From NCBI GenBank assembly GCA_017853885.1, contig JAFMIR010000012.1:42045-106044 (forward strand): a stretch of DNA of 64,000 nt, in the 5' to 3' direction. This DNA comes from Prosthecobacter sp. (GTDB taxonomy: Bacteria; Verrucomicrobiota; Verrucomicrobiia; Verrucomicrobiales; Verrucomicrobiaceae). Below are positions 25,384 to 34,849 of the stretch, in pieces. Below the pieces are notes generated by a model that was given only the letters and a program-made list of their open reading frames with translations, was not told the DNA's origin and did no database searches. Within the stretch, counting starts at the first letter, position 1. Each line of letters begins with the position of its first letter. A program made the translations under genes and the position numbers.

Positions 25384-26622
25384 TTATGATGAAGCGGGGC
25401 GGTGCCGGCTGATTCGCCAGCTGTTCACGTCCTCACGGAAAAGCTCGTCCTTCAATCGTGTGCCAAGGCCGGTGCCTACGGGCAGCTGCGCCCTGCCCCT
25501 GATGATGACAGGAAGAGTGTCGACTAGCTTGTCATAAAAGGAGCGGATGTGGGCGCGCACAGTCTCCTGAAAGACCACGTTCGCGGAGGCTACGGCGAGA
25601 TGCAGGCCACTGAAGAGTGTGAGTGGGCCGGTGCAGTCATGGATGGTGGAGGGCACGTTGTAAGTCTGCGCGAGGTCGATCACGCGGCGCGTCTCGCTGA
25701 TGCCACCATTCCACGTGGGATCGACCATGCAGTAGTCGCAGGCTTGGGCCTGAAGCGCGGCAAGGTATTCCTTGCGACCGAGCAGCATCTCACTCGCAGC
25801 GATGGGTAGGCCGCTGCGGTGCCGGAAATCGGCCAGCGTACCGATGTGATCGACGCGGAGCACATCCTCAAGCCATAGAGGCTTGATCTCACGCAACGCG
25901 TCCGCGATGCGGCTGGCAGCGGGCAGGTGGAAGAAGGCGTGACCTTCGATGGCAATATCCATTTTCATGCCCACACGCTCGCGGATCTCGCGCAGCGGCT
26001 GCATCGCTTCCTCGATATCGGCCCACGAGATGTGCAGTCCACCGTGACGATGCGCGGCACGGTCAAACGGCCAGAGCTTCATTGCGGTGATGCCCTCGGC
26101 CAGCAGTTCCTCGGCGAGATCGCCCGCCGCAAAGTGCGATGCCCAGTTGTCTTGCAACGAACCTTTTTGACCGATATCTCCGTAACCGGGCCAGCCCGGA
26201 TGGCGCGGTGTGCCGGTCACGCCGACGCGTGCGCCATAGCTGGGCCCGCCACTGGTGTTGTAAACGGGGATCGATTCACGCACCGGCCCACCGAGCAGGC
26301 GATAGACCGGTTGCTGGCACGCTTGGCCGAGGATGTCCCATAGCGCGAGATCAAGCGCCGATAGAGCGCGCATCTCCGCGCCGGGGTGTCCAAACGGCGT
26401 GCAGCGTTCGTAAAGGAAGCGCCAGTGCGATTCGATGGCGAGCGCGTCCGCGCCGAGCAACCGCTCCGCCATCCAGTCATGGATCAGAGAGGCGATGGCA
26501 TGCGGGGTGTAATAAGTCTCACCACAGCCGATAAAGCCATCCTCTGTGTGGATGCGCACGAGCAGCAGATTCGGCATGATGCCGGAAGGGATAGCGGTTT
26601 CAATAGCGGTGATGCGTGACAT
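25384..26622 (-). CDS. Mandelate racemase/muconate-lactonizing enzyme family sugar-acid dehydratase (putative)
   Basis: 412 residues, cytoplasmic, typical of the enolase superfamily. The N-terminal capping domain (1-130) contains GFIGCGETYYTPHAIASLI and ALSALDLALWDILGQACQQPVY. The barrel carries the metal triad: Asp222 (MKMDIAIEGHAFF), Glu252 (LWLEDVL) and Glu278 (PIAASEMLLG). A general acid/base pair is visible as Asp301 (MVDPTWNGGIS) and His328 (TIHDCTGP), the arrangement of the mandelate racemase/glucarate-type groups. Sugar-acid dehydration to a 2-keto-3-deoxy acid is the likeliest reaction, which would fit the kinase and aldolase further along. Substrate not identifiable. Located 53 bases after the LamG-propeller gene. 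Confidence 0.9.
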   Translation of the reverse strand: MSRITAIETAIPSGIMPNLLLVRIHTEDGFIGCGETYYTPHAIASLIHDWMAERLLGADALAIESHWRFLYERCTPFGHPGAEMRALSALDLALWDILGQACQQPVYRLLGGPVRESIPVYNTSGGPSYGARVGVTGTPRHPGWPGYGDIGQKGSLQDNWASHFAAGDLAEELLAEGITAMKLWPFDRAAHRHGGLHISWADIEEAMQPLREIRERVGMKMDIAIEGHAFFHLPAASRIADALREIKPLWLEDVLRVDHIGTLADFRHRSGLPIAASEMLLGRKEYLAALQAQACDYCMVDPTWNGGISETRRVIDLAQTYNVPSTIHDCTGPLTLFSGLHLAVASANVVFQETVRAHIRSFYDKLVDTLPVIIRGRAQLPVGTGLGTRLKDELFREDVNSWRISRHRPASS

Positions 26623-26675
26623 GGGAAATCAGCGGTGAAGCGATGTGGGGATGATGTTGGCCGAGTGCATGGAAA

Positions 26676-28253
26676 TCATTTTTCAGGAGGCTGTGAGGCC
26701 TGGGATTGGATTTCAGCCTCGCCAAGCACGCGTTGGTGGATTTGCAAATTTCGAAGCTGGCCATTGAAGGGCCCGTTCGCACCGGTGGCGAGCCGAAGCG
26801 GTGCCTCACTGTCGAGGTTCCACCCGGAGGCATCGAAACCGATGCTCTCGGCCACTTGCCGGCCATCGACATGCAGCGTGAGGCGGTCGGCCGTCTTTAC
26901 CGCGGCGATGTGATGCCAGCCGGAGGGCAGCGCGTGATCCCAGGACACCTGCCGGCCATGCCGCGCGGCCCAGATTTTGCCGGAAGGCAACGTGGAGCAG
27001 AAAACCTCTCCCGCGTGCTCAGCCATGGTCCAAGCACGGCGATACTCTACATCCGGCGTGAGATCGAGACGCTGCCAGAGTGACCACTTGCCGTTGCCAT
27101 CGTAAGCATAGGTCTGGGCAAGTGGCAGGCTGCCTGCAATGAACCGGCCATTATGCACCATCATGCCCATCACCTCGAGTTCCCCACCGAGACGGCCAAT
27201 GTCCGTCCAGCGACCCACGTCTTCAAAACGGAAGACCCGGCCGCTGCGCCAAGTGGCCACATGCAGCGTGCCTTCGTAGCTCGTGAAGGCATAGGTTTGC
27301 GTGTTCGAACTGTCGCCGACTTGACCGCAATCGGTCCATGTTTTGCCATCAAATCGATACACGCGCCCACCATCATAGCTCGTGGCATAGAGAAGGCCCT
27401 CATGCACGGTGAGAGCTACCACGCGTTTAGGTCCCAGTTCTCCCGTCTTGTAATCGGGACCGATGGCGTCCGACAGACGCGACCACTTCGTGCCGCCCTC
27501 GTAACGAAAAAAACCCGCGGGCTTGTAAAGCGATGAGGCAAACAACCGGCCTTGAAACACCACCAACCCACCCACGGCTTCCGTCTCCGGCAACTGGCCA
27601 CAATCCACCCACTTTGTGCCGCCTTCGTAACGAAACACGCGACCTCCAAGTTGGGTATTGGGAGATTCTGGTAGGTGCGAACCCGCCACGCGATACTTGC
27701 CCGTGCCGGCATACAAAGCTCCTTCATAGGTGGCGAGAGCGGTGACCGAATTGCTGCCGTCGAGGCGGCCACAGTCGATCCATGTTTCGCCACCTGCGTA
27801 GCGATAGACCCGGCCCATCGCCCCTGCATCCGGTTCGCAAGTGCCTGCATAGAGCGCTCCCTCATGCGTCGCCATGGCAAAGGCGAACAGGGCCTTGCCC
27901 GGACGTCCGCAGTCACGCCACGCGCTGGGTTTGTCATCATCCACGCCGAACTGCAAATGCCGCCAGTTCGCCACGCTGGAGGTCACGCCTGGATTGCTCT
28001 TGAGTGTGAGATGAAAGCCGCGCCGCTTGGTGGAATCATATTGGCTCAGCAAATCGCCGGTGACGTGATCCGTGGCATCTGCCCGGGCCCACACGCTTAT
28101 GGAAAAATCACCGGTGCCGAGTTTTGGCGTCTTTTCGGCTGGAACAACGAGCGGTTCTTCAATGCGCGCCCAGTTGTGAACTGCGGACTCCGCGCTGTGA
28201 GCTTCCGTGAGAGAGAGGGCCGATAGTGTGACAAGGATAAGTGCGGGTTTCAT
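26676..28253 (-). CDS. Secreted LamG protein interrupted by a seven-bladed propeller-like region
   Basis: 525 residues from ATG 28253 (signal MKPALILVTLSALSLTEAHS). Residues about 22-95 are the first half of a LamG fold (FSISVWARADATDHVTGDLLSQY). Residues about 100-430 contain seven repeats around a G-x-L-Y-x-x-T/S strand (HEGALYAGT, YEGALYAGT, FQGRLFASS, HEGLLYATS, YEGTLHVAT, HNGRFIAGS, HAGEVFCST), alternating with R-V-F/Y-R-Y/F-x-G-x-x-W-x-D-C-G-x-L strands, which suggests a beta-propeller. Residues about 440-522 complete the LamG fold with LPSGWHHIAAVKTADRLTLHVDG. The insertion between strands of a lectin domain is unusual. It lies 7 bases after a PSD1 gene, so probably co-translated with it; likely binds carbohydrate outside the cell. 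Confidence 0.83.
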   Translation of the reverse strand: MKPALILVTLSALSLTEAHSAESAVHNWARIEEPLVVPAEKTPKLGTGDFSISVWARADATDHVTGDLLSQYDSTKRRGFHLTLKSNPGVTSSVANWRHLQFGVDDDKPSAWRDCGRPGKALFAFAMATHEGALYAGTCEPDAGAMGRVYRYAGGETWIDCGRLDGSNSVTALATYEGALYAGTGKYRVAGSHLPESPNTQLGGRVFRYEGGTKWVDCGQLPETEAVGGLVVFQGRLFASSLYKPAGFFRYEGGTKWSRLSDAIGPDYKTGELGPKRVVALTVHEGLLYATSYDGGRVYRFDGKTWTDCGQVGDSSNTQTYAFTSYEGTLHVATWRSGRVFRFEDVGRWTDIGRLGGELEVMGMMVHNGRFIAGSLPLAQTYAYDGNGKWSLWQRLDLTPDVEYRRAWTMAEHAGEVFCSTLPSGKIWAARHGRQVSWDHALPSGWHHIAAVKTADRLTLHVDGRQVAESIGFDASGWNLDSEAPLRLATGANGPFNGQLRNLQIHQRVLGEAEIQSQASQPPEK

Positions 28254-28260
28254 AATCGAA

Positions 28261-30678
28261 TCAAAAGCGGAGAAGAAACTCGTTCGTGCCAAAGAGAGCG
28301 CGGGACAACTCGGTCCAGGCCTGGGTTTCGCCTGCGGCGTCGGAAGCCTGCAGAAAGACGAGCGCGTCTTCACGCTCTGCATCGGTGATGGGGCGATTCA
28401 AGACCCGCAGCCAGAGCCGTGCGAGCCGCGCTACGTCATCCTCTTGGATGGAAAGCAACGTCTTCGCGAGATCCCCCCCGCGCTCGCGAATGAGATCGGC
28501 ATTCAGTAGGTAGAGAGACTGCGTGGGCACCGTGGTCTCGCCACGCTTGCTGGTGAATTGCGCAGGCTGCGGGAAGTCGAATACATCGCGCAGCCGTGCC
28601 GTGCCCGGTTGCGTGCCGGTACGCACCACCGGCAGGTAAAGCGTGCGTTCCACCGCTTGTGAATCACGCTCTTTTTTGATGCTGAATTGCGGATGAACAT
28701 CCTGCTTCTCCTTGAGCGGCAAGCCGGAGATGTTCTCCGGAAACTCCAGTGGCAGTCCCGGGCCACCAGACGGCGGAGCAAGGCGTCCGCTCGCGACCAG
28801 CATCGCATCGCGGATGGACTCGGCATCGAGCCGTTGGCGGTTCATGTGAGTGAGGAGCTTGTTTTCCGGGTCCTGGGAATGCGGATCGCCGCAGGCAAGA
28901 CGGTAGGTGCGGCTGAGGGCGAGCGAGCGAATAAGCTTCTTCTGGGACCAACCTTCCTTCATGAAGCGATGCGCCAGATGATCCAACAGTTCGGGGTGGC
29001 TCGGGGTGTCACCGCGCGTGCCGAAGTAATCCACGCTGCGCACCAAGCCCTCACCGAAAAGTTTCTGCCAGACGCGGTTGACCGCCACGCGAGCTGTAAG
29101 CGGATGACGTGCATCGGCGATCCATTCCGCCAGTTGCAAGCGACCGCTTTGTCCGGCGGGGATCTTTGGCTGCGGTCCCCACATCGCCACACGCACCAGA
29201 CCGCGCGGGATGGTATCTCCTAGTGCATACGGATTGCCTCGGATGGTCACGCGCATGTCAGCGGGCTTTGCCGCATCTTGCACCGCGATAGCCTGCGGTT
29301 TGCCGGGATGAAAATACTCACCATGACCGATGCGGAGTTCGAGTGCAGTGATTGCTTTTTTCAACTCGTCGAGGCGCTTTTTGCCCGCCGCATCCGGTTT
29401 GTCGCCAAACGCCTTCGACTCGGCCTCCAGCTTCTGTTTTTCCTTTCGCCAGCCCGCCAGCTTTTGCTCGTGCGAGCGGGCGACTTCCCGGTCCTCTTCC
29501 AGCTCCGGCAGAGGCACGCGTTGGATGTTGCTCCAGATGCCATGGCGCGTCTTGAAGGAAGTCTTCGTGCTGCGGAACATGCCCGCCAGTGCGTAGTAGT
29601 CCTGCTGGCCGATGGCATCGAACTTGTGGTCGTGACAGCGCACGCAACCCAGCGTCATGCCAAGGAAGGCGGTGCCCACCTTGCTCACCTGGCTGTCCAC
29701 AAAGTCATGCTCCATCTTCAGCTTGTCGATGGCGTTGATGTCCACATCGCCCAGCAGGATGAAACCGGTCGCGATGAGGTTCTGCCGTCGCTCTTGCGGC
29801 GACGCGGCAGACAGCAGATCGCCAGCGAGCTGCTCGCGGATGAAGCGGTCGAAGGGTTTGTCCTGATGAAAGGACTCCACGAGGTAATCGCGATACCGCC
29901 ACGCATGTTCGGCGAAGACTTTGCCCTCCGTGCCGACCTGCTCCGCATAGCCCACGAGGTCCAGCCAGTGCCGCGCCCAGCGCTCACCGTAAGCTTTGGA
30001 TGAGAGCAGACGATCCACAACACGCTCGTGCGCTTTGGGCGAGTTGTCCGCGACGAATTCGGCCATTTCCACTTCCGTTGGAGGCAGGCCCGTGAGGTCA
30101 AACGTCACGCGGCGCAGCCAAGTGTGTGCCTCGGCCTCCTGTCCCGGCTTGAGGTTCGCCTCCTCCTGCTTCGCGAGGATGAAGGCATCCACTTCGTTCA
30201 GCGGCCAAGCGTGATCGCGCACCGCGGGTGGCATGGCATCGCGCACCGCTTGATAGGCCCAATGCTTGCGACCTTCCTCCACATCCACACCGGTCTTTTT
30301 CACCGCTTTGGCCTCCGCCACCTTCTCGCGCGGATCGGGCGCACAGCGCTTCACCCACTCTTCCAGCACGGCGATCTCACTTTCCGGCAATTTCGCCTTC
30401 GGCGGCATCTCCATGTCCGGGTTCGTGTAGCGCACCGCCTCGATGAGGCGGCTCTTTTCTAAAGACCCTGGCACCAACGCCGGCCCACTGTCACCACCCG
30501 CCTGCCATCCCGAGCGCGAGTCCAGCACCAACCCACCTTTGATCTTGCCCGCGTGCGAATGGCATTCGTAGCAACGCTGCTTGAGCAATGGCTCCACGCG
30601 CTCGCGAAAAAAACCATCTCCCTCCGCCGCGGAAGCGACGAGCGGAAGCAGGAGCAAGATCAGGATGACTAGTTTCAT
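28261..30678 (-). CDS. PSCyt1-DUF1549-DUF1553 (PSD1) exported cytochrome-like protein
   Basis: 805 residues with a Sec signal (MKLVILILLLLPLVASAAEG). The planctomycete cytochrome c domain has the heme motif CYECH near residue 36 and a methionine region NPDMEMPPKAKLPE near 90, then a short linker. DUF1549 covers about residues 165-390 and ends with a second CxxCH (CVRCHDHKFDAI, near residue 340). DUF1553 follows from about 530 (GRLQLAEWIADARHPLTARVAVNR) through SHPELLDHLAHRFM, RSLALSRTYRLA and PTQSLYLLNADLI. It is 27 bases after a DUF1501 gene, so this run contains PSD1-DUF1501-PSD1. Function unknown; electron transfer during oxidative polymer processing is a reasonable inference from the heme motifs. 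Confidence 0.94.
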   Translation of the reverse strand: MKLVILILLLLPLVASAAEGDGFFRERVEPLLKQRCYECHSHAGKIKGGLVLDSRSGWQAGGDSGPALVPGSLEKSRLIEAVRYTNPDMEMPPKAKLPESEIAVLEEWVKRCAPDPREKVAEAKAVKKTGVDVEEGRKHWAYQAVRDAMPPAVRDHAWPLNEVDAFILAKQEEANLKPGQEAEAHTWLRRVTFDLTGLPPTEVEMAEFVADNSPKAHERVVDRLLSSKAYGERWARHWLDLVGYAEQVGTEGKVFAEHAWRYRDYLVESFHQDKPFDRFIREQLAGDLLSAASPQERRQNLIATGFILLGDVDINAIDKLKMEHDFVDSQVSKVGTAFLGMTLGCVRCHDHKFDAIGQQDYYALAGMFRSTKTSFKTRHGIWSNIQRVPLPELEEDREVARSHEQKLAGWRKEKQKLEAESKAFGDKPDAAGKKRLDELKKAITALELRIGHGEYFHPGKPQAIAVQDAAKPADMRVTIRGNPYALGDTIPRGLVRVAMWGPQPKIPAGQSGRLQLAEWIADARHPLTARVAVNRVWQKLFGEGLVRSVDYFGTRGDTPSHPELLDHLAHRFMKEGWSQKKLIRSLALSRTYRLACGDPHSQDPENKLLTHMNRQRLDAESIRDAMLVASGRLAPPSGGPGLPLEFPENISGLPLKEKQDVHPQFSIKKERDSQAVERTLYLPVVRTGTQPGTARLRDVFDFPQPAQFTSKRGETTVPTQSLYLLNADLIRERGGDLAKTLLSIQEDDVARLARLWLRVLNRPITDAEREDALVFLQASDAAGETQAWTELSRALFGTNEFLLRF

Positions 30679-30705
30679 TGGCGATCGGCAAGAGCTTGGC
30701 GCGAG

Positions 30706-32154
30706 TCAGGCTAGGAGTTTGTCCACGATTCTCGCGCCTTGATTGTCAGTCAGACTGGCAGCTAGACCGTTGCGCTGATAGGTGAGCTTGGTGTGATCGA
30801 GCCCGAAGAGCTTCAGCAGCGTGGCGTGGTAGTCGAAGTGCTTCACCTCATCCATGACAGCCTTGTGGCCGAAATCGTCCGTCTCACCGTGGACATAGCC
30901 TTTCTTAAATCCGCCGCCAGCCAACCACATGCTGAAGCCATAGGTATTGTGGTCGCGCCCCCATTTATCGGGTCCCGCATCGTTTTGCAGAACAGGCAAT
31001 CGGCCCATCTCACCCCCCCAATGAACAACGGTGGTATCAAGCAAGCCACGCTGTTTCAGATCGATCAAGAGCGCTGCGCTGGGCTGGTCAGTAGCTTGAC
31101 AGTTTTTTGGCAGCGCAGAGACGAGCGAACCATGCTGGTCCCAGCTCTGGCCCGCGTTGAGCACCTGCACATAACGCACACCACGCTCGATGAGACGGCG
31201 GGCGATGATGCAGCGCGTGGCGTAATCTTTGGTGATGGGATTGTCGACGCCGTAAAGCTTTTTGACATGCTCGGGTTCCTTGGAGATGTCGAGAGCTTCC
31301 TTGGCGGCGGTTTGCATCTTGGCGGCAAGCTCGTAGCTGGAAATGCGGGCTTGGAGGTCGAGTTCGCCAGGATGCAGGCCGAGATGGTCTTCATTGAAGG
31401 CTTTCAAAAGTGCAAGCTGACGCGCCTGCGCACCCCCTGCAAGAGAGGGGGGGGGATCGAGGTTCAGGATGCGTGGCTCCACAGGGCGCACGAGGGTGCC
31501 TTGGAAGAGGGCGGGCAGCCAGCCGTTGGTATAGTGCTCGGAGCTAAAAGTGGGCAGCCCGTTCGGATGGGAGAGCACCATGTAAGCAGGCAGCTCGTCC
31601 GTCTCGCTGCCAAGACCATAAGTCAGCCAGGAACCAAGAGCCGGGCGTCCAGCGGTGACACGTCCGGCATTCATCGCGTAGAGTCCTTGGGCATGATTGC
31701 TCACGCCGGAGGTCATGGAACGCACCAGCGTGATCTCATCGACGACTTTGGCAAGGTTGGGAAGCAGTTCGCTGAGCTCCATGCCGCACTGGCCGTGTTT
31801 CTGAAACTTCCAAGGTGAGCCGAAGCATTTGGAAGACGCTTGGGCAAGGTTGTCATACTTCACCTCCCCCGGAAATTTCTGGCCATGATACTTTGTGAGC
31901 ATCGGCTTCGGGTCGAAAAGATCCATCTGGGACGGCCCACCCATCATGAAGAGGGAGATCATCGCTTTCGCCTGCGGCTCAAAATGCGGTTTCTTTGGTG
32001 TGAGGTCGTAGCGCGCCTCACCAAAAATCTCCGGCTTAAGCGGTGCAGCAAGCAAGCCGTCCCGTCTCAGCAACGAGGCAAGCGCCAATGTGCCTAGGCC
32101 ATAGCCATTGGCATGAAGAAAATGACGACGTGAGCAGAGGGAAGAGGAGTTCAT
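30706..32154 (-). CDS. DUF1501 protein, coupled partner of the 32151-34724 PSD1 gene
   Basis: 482 residues with a TAT signal (CSRRHFLHANGYGLGTLAL). DUF1501 landmarks are AKAMISLFMMGGPSQMDLFDPKP near residue 62, GQSWDQHGSL near 328, VVHWGGEMGRLP near 365 and FSMWLAGGGFKKGYVHGETDDFG near 395. It starts inside the stop codon of the upstream PSD1 gene (ATGA), so the two are translated together. The C-terminal LKLFGLDHTKLTYQRNG is the usual family ending. Expected location is the periplasm or cell surface. Substrate and reaction unknown. Confidence 0.95.
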   Translation of the reverse strand: MNSSSLCSRRHFLHANGYGLGTLALASLLRRDGLLAAPLKPEIFGEARYDLTPKKPHFEPQAKAMISLFMMGGPSQMDLFDPKPMLTKYHGQKFPGEVKYDNLAQASSKCFGSPWKFQKHGQCGMELSELLPNLAKVVDEITLVRSMTSGVSNHAQGLYAMNAGRVTAGRPALGSWLTYGLGSETDELPAYMVLSHPNGLPTFSSEHYTNGWLPALFQGTLVRPVEPRILNLDPPPSLAGGAQARQLALLKAFNEDHLGLHPGELDLQARISSYELAAKMQTAAKEALDISKEPEHVKKLYGVDNPITKDYATRCIIARRLIERGVRYVQVLNAGQSWDQHGSLVSALPKNCQATDQPSAALLIDLKQRGLLDTTVVHWGGEMGRLPVLQNDAGPDKWGRDHNTYGFSMWLAGGGFKKGYVHGETDDFGHKAVMDEVKHFDYHATLLKLFGLDHTKLTYQRNGLAASLTDNQGARIVDKLLA

Positions 32155-34724
32155 TCGATGTAAAGAAAGCGATTTGAGCTACAGAGAACTTGGCAGAGGC
32201 TGGCCATCGCCTCTTGCGACGGATGAGGAACAACGCCTTTGGGGTGTTGAATGCCGTGGTGGTATTGAGTGAGCGCTTTCGTCTGCTCGTCGAGATAGGC
32301 GAGGCATTTGGCGATGTCAGCCCCGCTGGCCTCTCGACCATAGAGAAGGCTCCAAATGCGATGGAGCTGCTTCACGCGGTCTTTCGGGGCTTCTTTTTCG
32401 ACGAGTTCAGCGAGACGACGTGAGCTGTCGAGCACGAACGTGTCGTTCATGAGCAACAAGGACTGCGGCGCGACGGTGGTCTGCGCCCGCACCTCGCAGT
32501 TCGGCTGCATCACGGGCGCATCGAAGGTGTCGAGAACCGTCACCGGCTTACTGCGACGAACTTGGATATAAATCGAGCGGCGAAAATCAGCCTCACCAGC
32601 TGGGTCGACCTTGTTAAGCGTGATGGTGCCCTTATCGATACCCGTAATCACGCGGCCTTGTGGATCGCGACCGATGCCACTGGGCGGGCCATAGCTGGTC
32701 TGTGCGAGCGATCCAGTCATGGCGAGCATGGAATCACGCAAGGTCTCGGCATCGAGGCGACGCAGTTTGAAACGGGCGTAGAGCCGGTTTTCGGGATCGG
32801 CACGCAAGGAGGCCTCATTAACCGATGACTGGCGATACGCGGCGCTGAGCACGATGAGGCGATGCAAGGGCTTCAACTTCCAGCCGCTCTTTACGAATTC
32901 ATCCGCAAGGTAGTCAAGCAACTGCGGATGCGAGGGTAATTCGCCTTGGCGACCAAAATCACCGGGTGTGTTAACGAGGCCGCGCCCCATGTGATGCATC
33001 CAGAAGCGATTCACGAGAACACGAGCCGTCAGCGGATGCTTGCCGCTCGTGAGCCACTGCGCATAGGCGAGGCGCCGCCCGCTCGATCCGCTGCTCACTG
33101 GCACCGCTTTGAAAGGCTCGATCATCGGGCTGGCAAGGATGCTGAGCTCGCCGGGTTTTACCTCGGCTTTCGGCTGCTCATGATCGCCGCGGTTGAAGAG
33201 CTTGGACACCGGCACCTGGCCTTTGACTTCGGTGAGCGCCATCACGAAGCCTTCTGCAGGCTTCGTGGCACGTAGCTTGGTCGCCTCAGCCATCTTGGCA
33301 TCGACGAGATCCTGCTTCTTTTTGTCGTAAAGATCGAGCGAGTAGGTCGCGAGCGCCGAAGGATACTTTTTGATAAGCGCCTTCTGCTCCGGAGTCTGCT
33401 TGGCAGTCGGCGTGTCGCGAGCGACACGAAACGCAGCCTGCTCGGCCTGCGGCACCTTCTTGATCTCGACTTCGAAAATTTCGTCGAGGAACTCCTTCGA
33501 CATAGCACGCGCTTCGGCCTCAATCTCCTTGGCCTTCACCTCGATCTCGGCGGCCTTGGCACGTTCCTCTGGCGAGTAGAGTGAGTAGAGGCGGCTGCTG
33601 GGGGCACGCCAGTTTTCCCAGTTGTAGGCGGGGTCAAAAATAGCGCGGAGGCGATAGTAGTCCGCCTGAGTGATCGGATCGTAGCGATGATCATGGCACT
33701 GGGCGCAGGAGAGTGTCAATCCCATGAGAGAAGAGCCAAGGATCTTGATCTGCTCAGCAATCACGTTGTTCTTCGCGAGCTTCGCATCATCCACGGTGTC
33801 TCCCGTGCCATCGGGGGCCATGCGGAGGAAAGCGGTAGCGATGAGCTGATCCGTGCGTTTCCCATCGAGCACGGCCTGCTGGTAATCCCCATGAGTTGCG
33901 CCGGCGAGCTCGTCACCCGCGAGCTGCTCTTGGATGAACTGATCCCACGGCTTATCCTCATTCAACGAGCGGATTACATAATCACGAAACCGCCACGCAT
34001 GCGGACGCACACTGTCCGCCTCAGTGTAGCCATTCGAGTCCGCATAGCCGGTGACATCCAGCCAGTGCCGCGCCCAGCGCTCGCCATAGCTTTTGGAAGC
34101 CAGCAAACGCTCCACCAGATGCTCATAGGCCATGGGTGAAGGATCACCTGCAAATGCCTCCACCTCCTCTGGCTTAGGCAACACCCCCGTGAGATCCAAC
34201 GTCACACGACGGATCAAGGTGCGCCGATCCGCCTCTGGAGCCATCGAAAGACCCTTCTCCGCCATTTTGGCCGAAACAAACGCATCCACGGCGGTTCGTG
34301 TGTTCGCGGCTTTCGGCACCACAGGCCGCTGCACCGGCTGAAAGGCCCAATACTCGCGATCTTCATCCAAAATAACCGCCCCGGGTGCCGGCACCAAGGG
34401 TTCGGGTTTCGCAGTCTTCGCGCCTTGGGCAATCCATTTCTCAATCACACTCATCTGCGCCTCGTTGAGCGGTTTGCCCTTCTCCGGCATCTCGCCGCTG
34501 CGGATGACCTCGATGATCCTACTCTTTTCAGGATGCCCCACGACCACGATCTCGTCCATGAAGCGCCGCAGACGCAGATCGACGCCGCCCTCCGGCTTTT
34601 CTTCTTCGCCATGGCAGTGGGTGCAATGGGCCTTCACGATCGGACGCACATCGCGTTCGAAGGTCAGCACACGATCCGCCGCAGATGCGGCGATCGGGAT
34701 CAATAGCAGGGCGATGAGCTTCAT
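32151..34724 (-). CDS. PSCyt1-DUF1549-DUF1553 (PSD1) exported cytochrome-like protein, head of the 23.5-kb run
   Basis: 857 residues from ATG 34724 (signal MKLIALLLIPIAASA). The frame is open to 34805, but that part lies in the divergent promoter region. The heme motif CTHCH is near residue 34, and the methionine segment SGEMPEKGKPLNE near 83. DUF1549 spans about 165-385, with a second CxxCH (CAQCHDHRYDPI, near 338). A charged helical insert follows (residues about 400-480, KAAEIEVKAKEIEAEARAM), then DUF1553 from about 565 (GRRLAYAQWLTSGKHPLTAR). It is transcribed divergently from a LysR regulator, 125 bases away, which probably controls it. Its stop overlaps the DUF1501 start. Confidence 0.94.
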   Translation of the reverse strand: MKLIALLLIPIAASAADRVLTFERDVRPIVKAHCTHCHGEEEKPEGGVDLRLRRFMDEIVVVGHPEKSRIIEVIRSGEMPEKGKPLNEAQMSVIEKWIAQGAKTAKPEPLVPAPGAVILDEDREYWAFQPVQRPVVPKAANTRTAVDAFVSAKMAEKGLSMAPEADRRTLIRRVTLDLTGVLPKPEEVEAFAGDPSPMAYEHLVERLLASKSYGERWARHWLDVTGYADSNGYTEADSVRPHAWRFRDYVIRSLNEDKPWDQFIQEQLAGDELAGATHGDYQQAVLDGKRTDQLIATAFLRMAPDGTGDTVDDAKLAKNNVIAEQIKILGSSLMGLTLSCAQCHDHRYDPITQADYYRLRAIFDPAYNWENWRAPSSRLYSLYSPEERAKAAEIEVKAKEIEAEARAMSKEFLDEIFEVEIKKVPQAEQAAFRVARDTPTAKQTPEQKALIKKYPSALATYSLDLYDKKKQDLVDAKMAEATKLRATKPAEGFVMALTEVKGQVPVSKLFNRGDHEQPKAEVKPGELSILASPMIEPFKAVPVSSGSSGRRLAYAQWLTSGKHPLTARVLVNRFWMHHMGRGLVNTPGDFGRQGELPSHPQLLDYLADEFVKSGWKLKPLHRLIVLSAAYRQSSVNEASLRADPENRLYARFKLRRLDAETLRDSMLAMTGSLAQTSYGPPSGIGRDPQGRVITGIDKGTITLNKVDPAGEADFRRSIYIQVRRSKPVTVLDTFDAPVMQPNCEVRAQTTVAPQSLLLMNDTFVLDSSRRLAELVEKEAPKDRVKQLHRIWSLLYGREASGADIAKCLAYLDEQTKALTQYHHGIQHPKGVVPHPSQEAMASLCQVLCSSNRFLYIE

Positions 34725-34849
34725 GGGGGGCTTGTAAAAAAGTCGCGCGAGCGACGGGCGTGACAGCACACAAGAAAATACAGGGGTTTGACCCTTCTTT
34801 TTCATACGCTTGTGAGACTATTTTCCTAATGGCCGTTACTCTCAGAGCA
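34725..34849. promoter_or_regulatory. Divergent LysR/PSD1 control region
   Basis: This 125-base region lies between the divergent starts at 34724 and 34850. It contains a perfect 5-bp palindrome with a 4-base centre at 34742-34755, flanked by inverted CTTGT (34731-34735) and ACAAG (34770-34774). A TCA-N8-TGA element lies just upstream of the LysR start, a weak match to the T-N11-A type LysR box. Position and symmetry suggest autoregulation plus activation of the gene run; no convincing sigma-70 -10 box could be fixed by eye. Confidence 0.4.
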
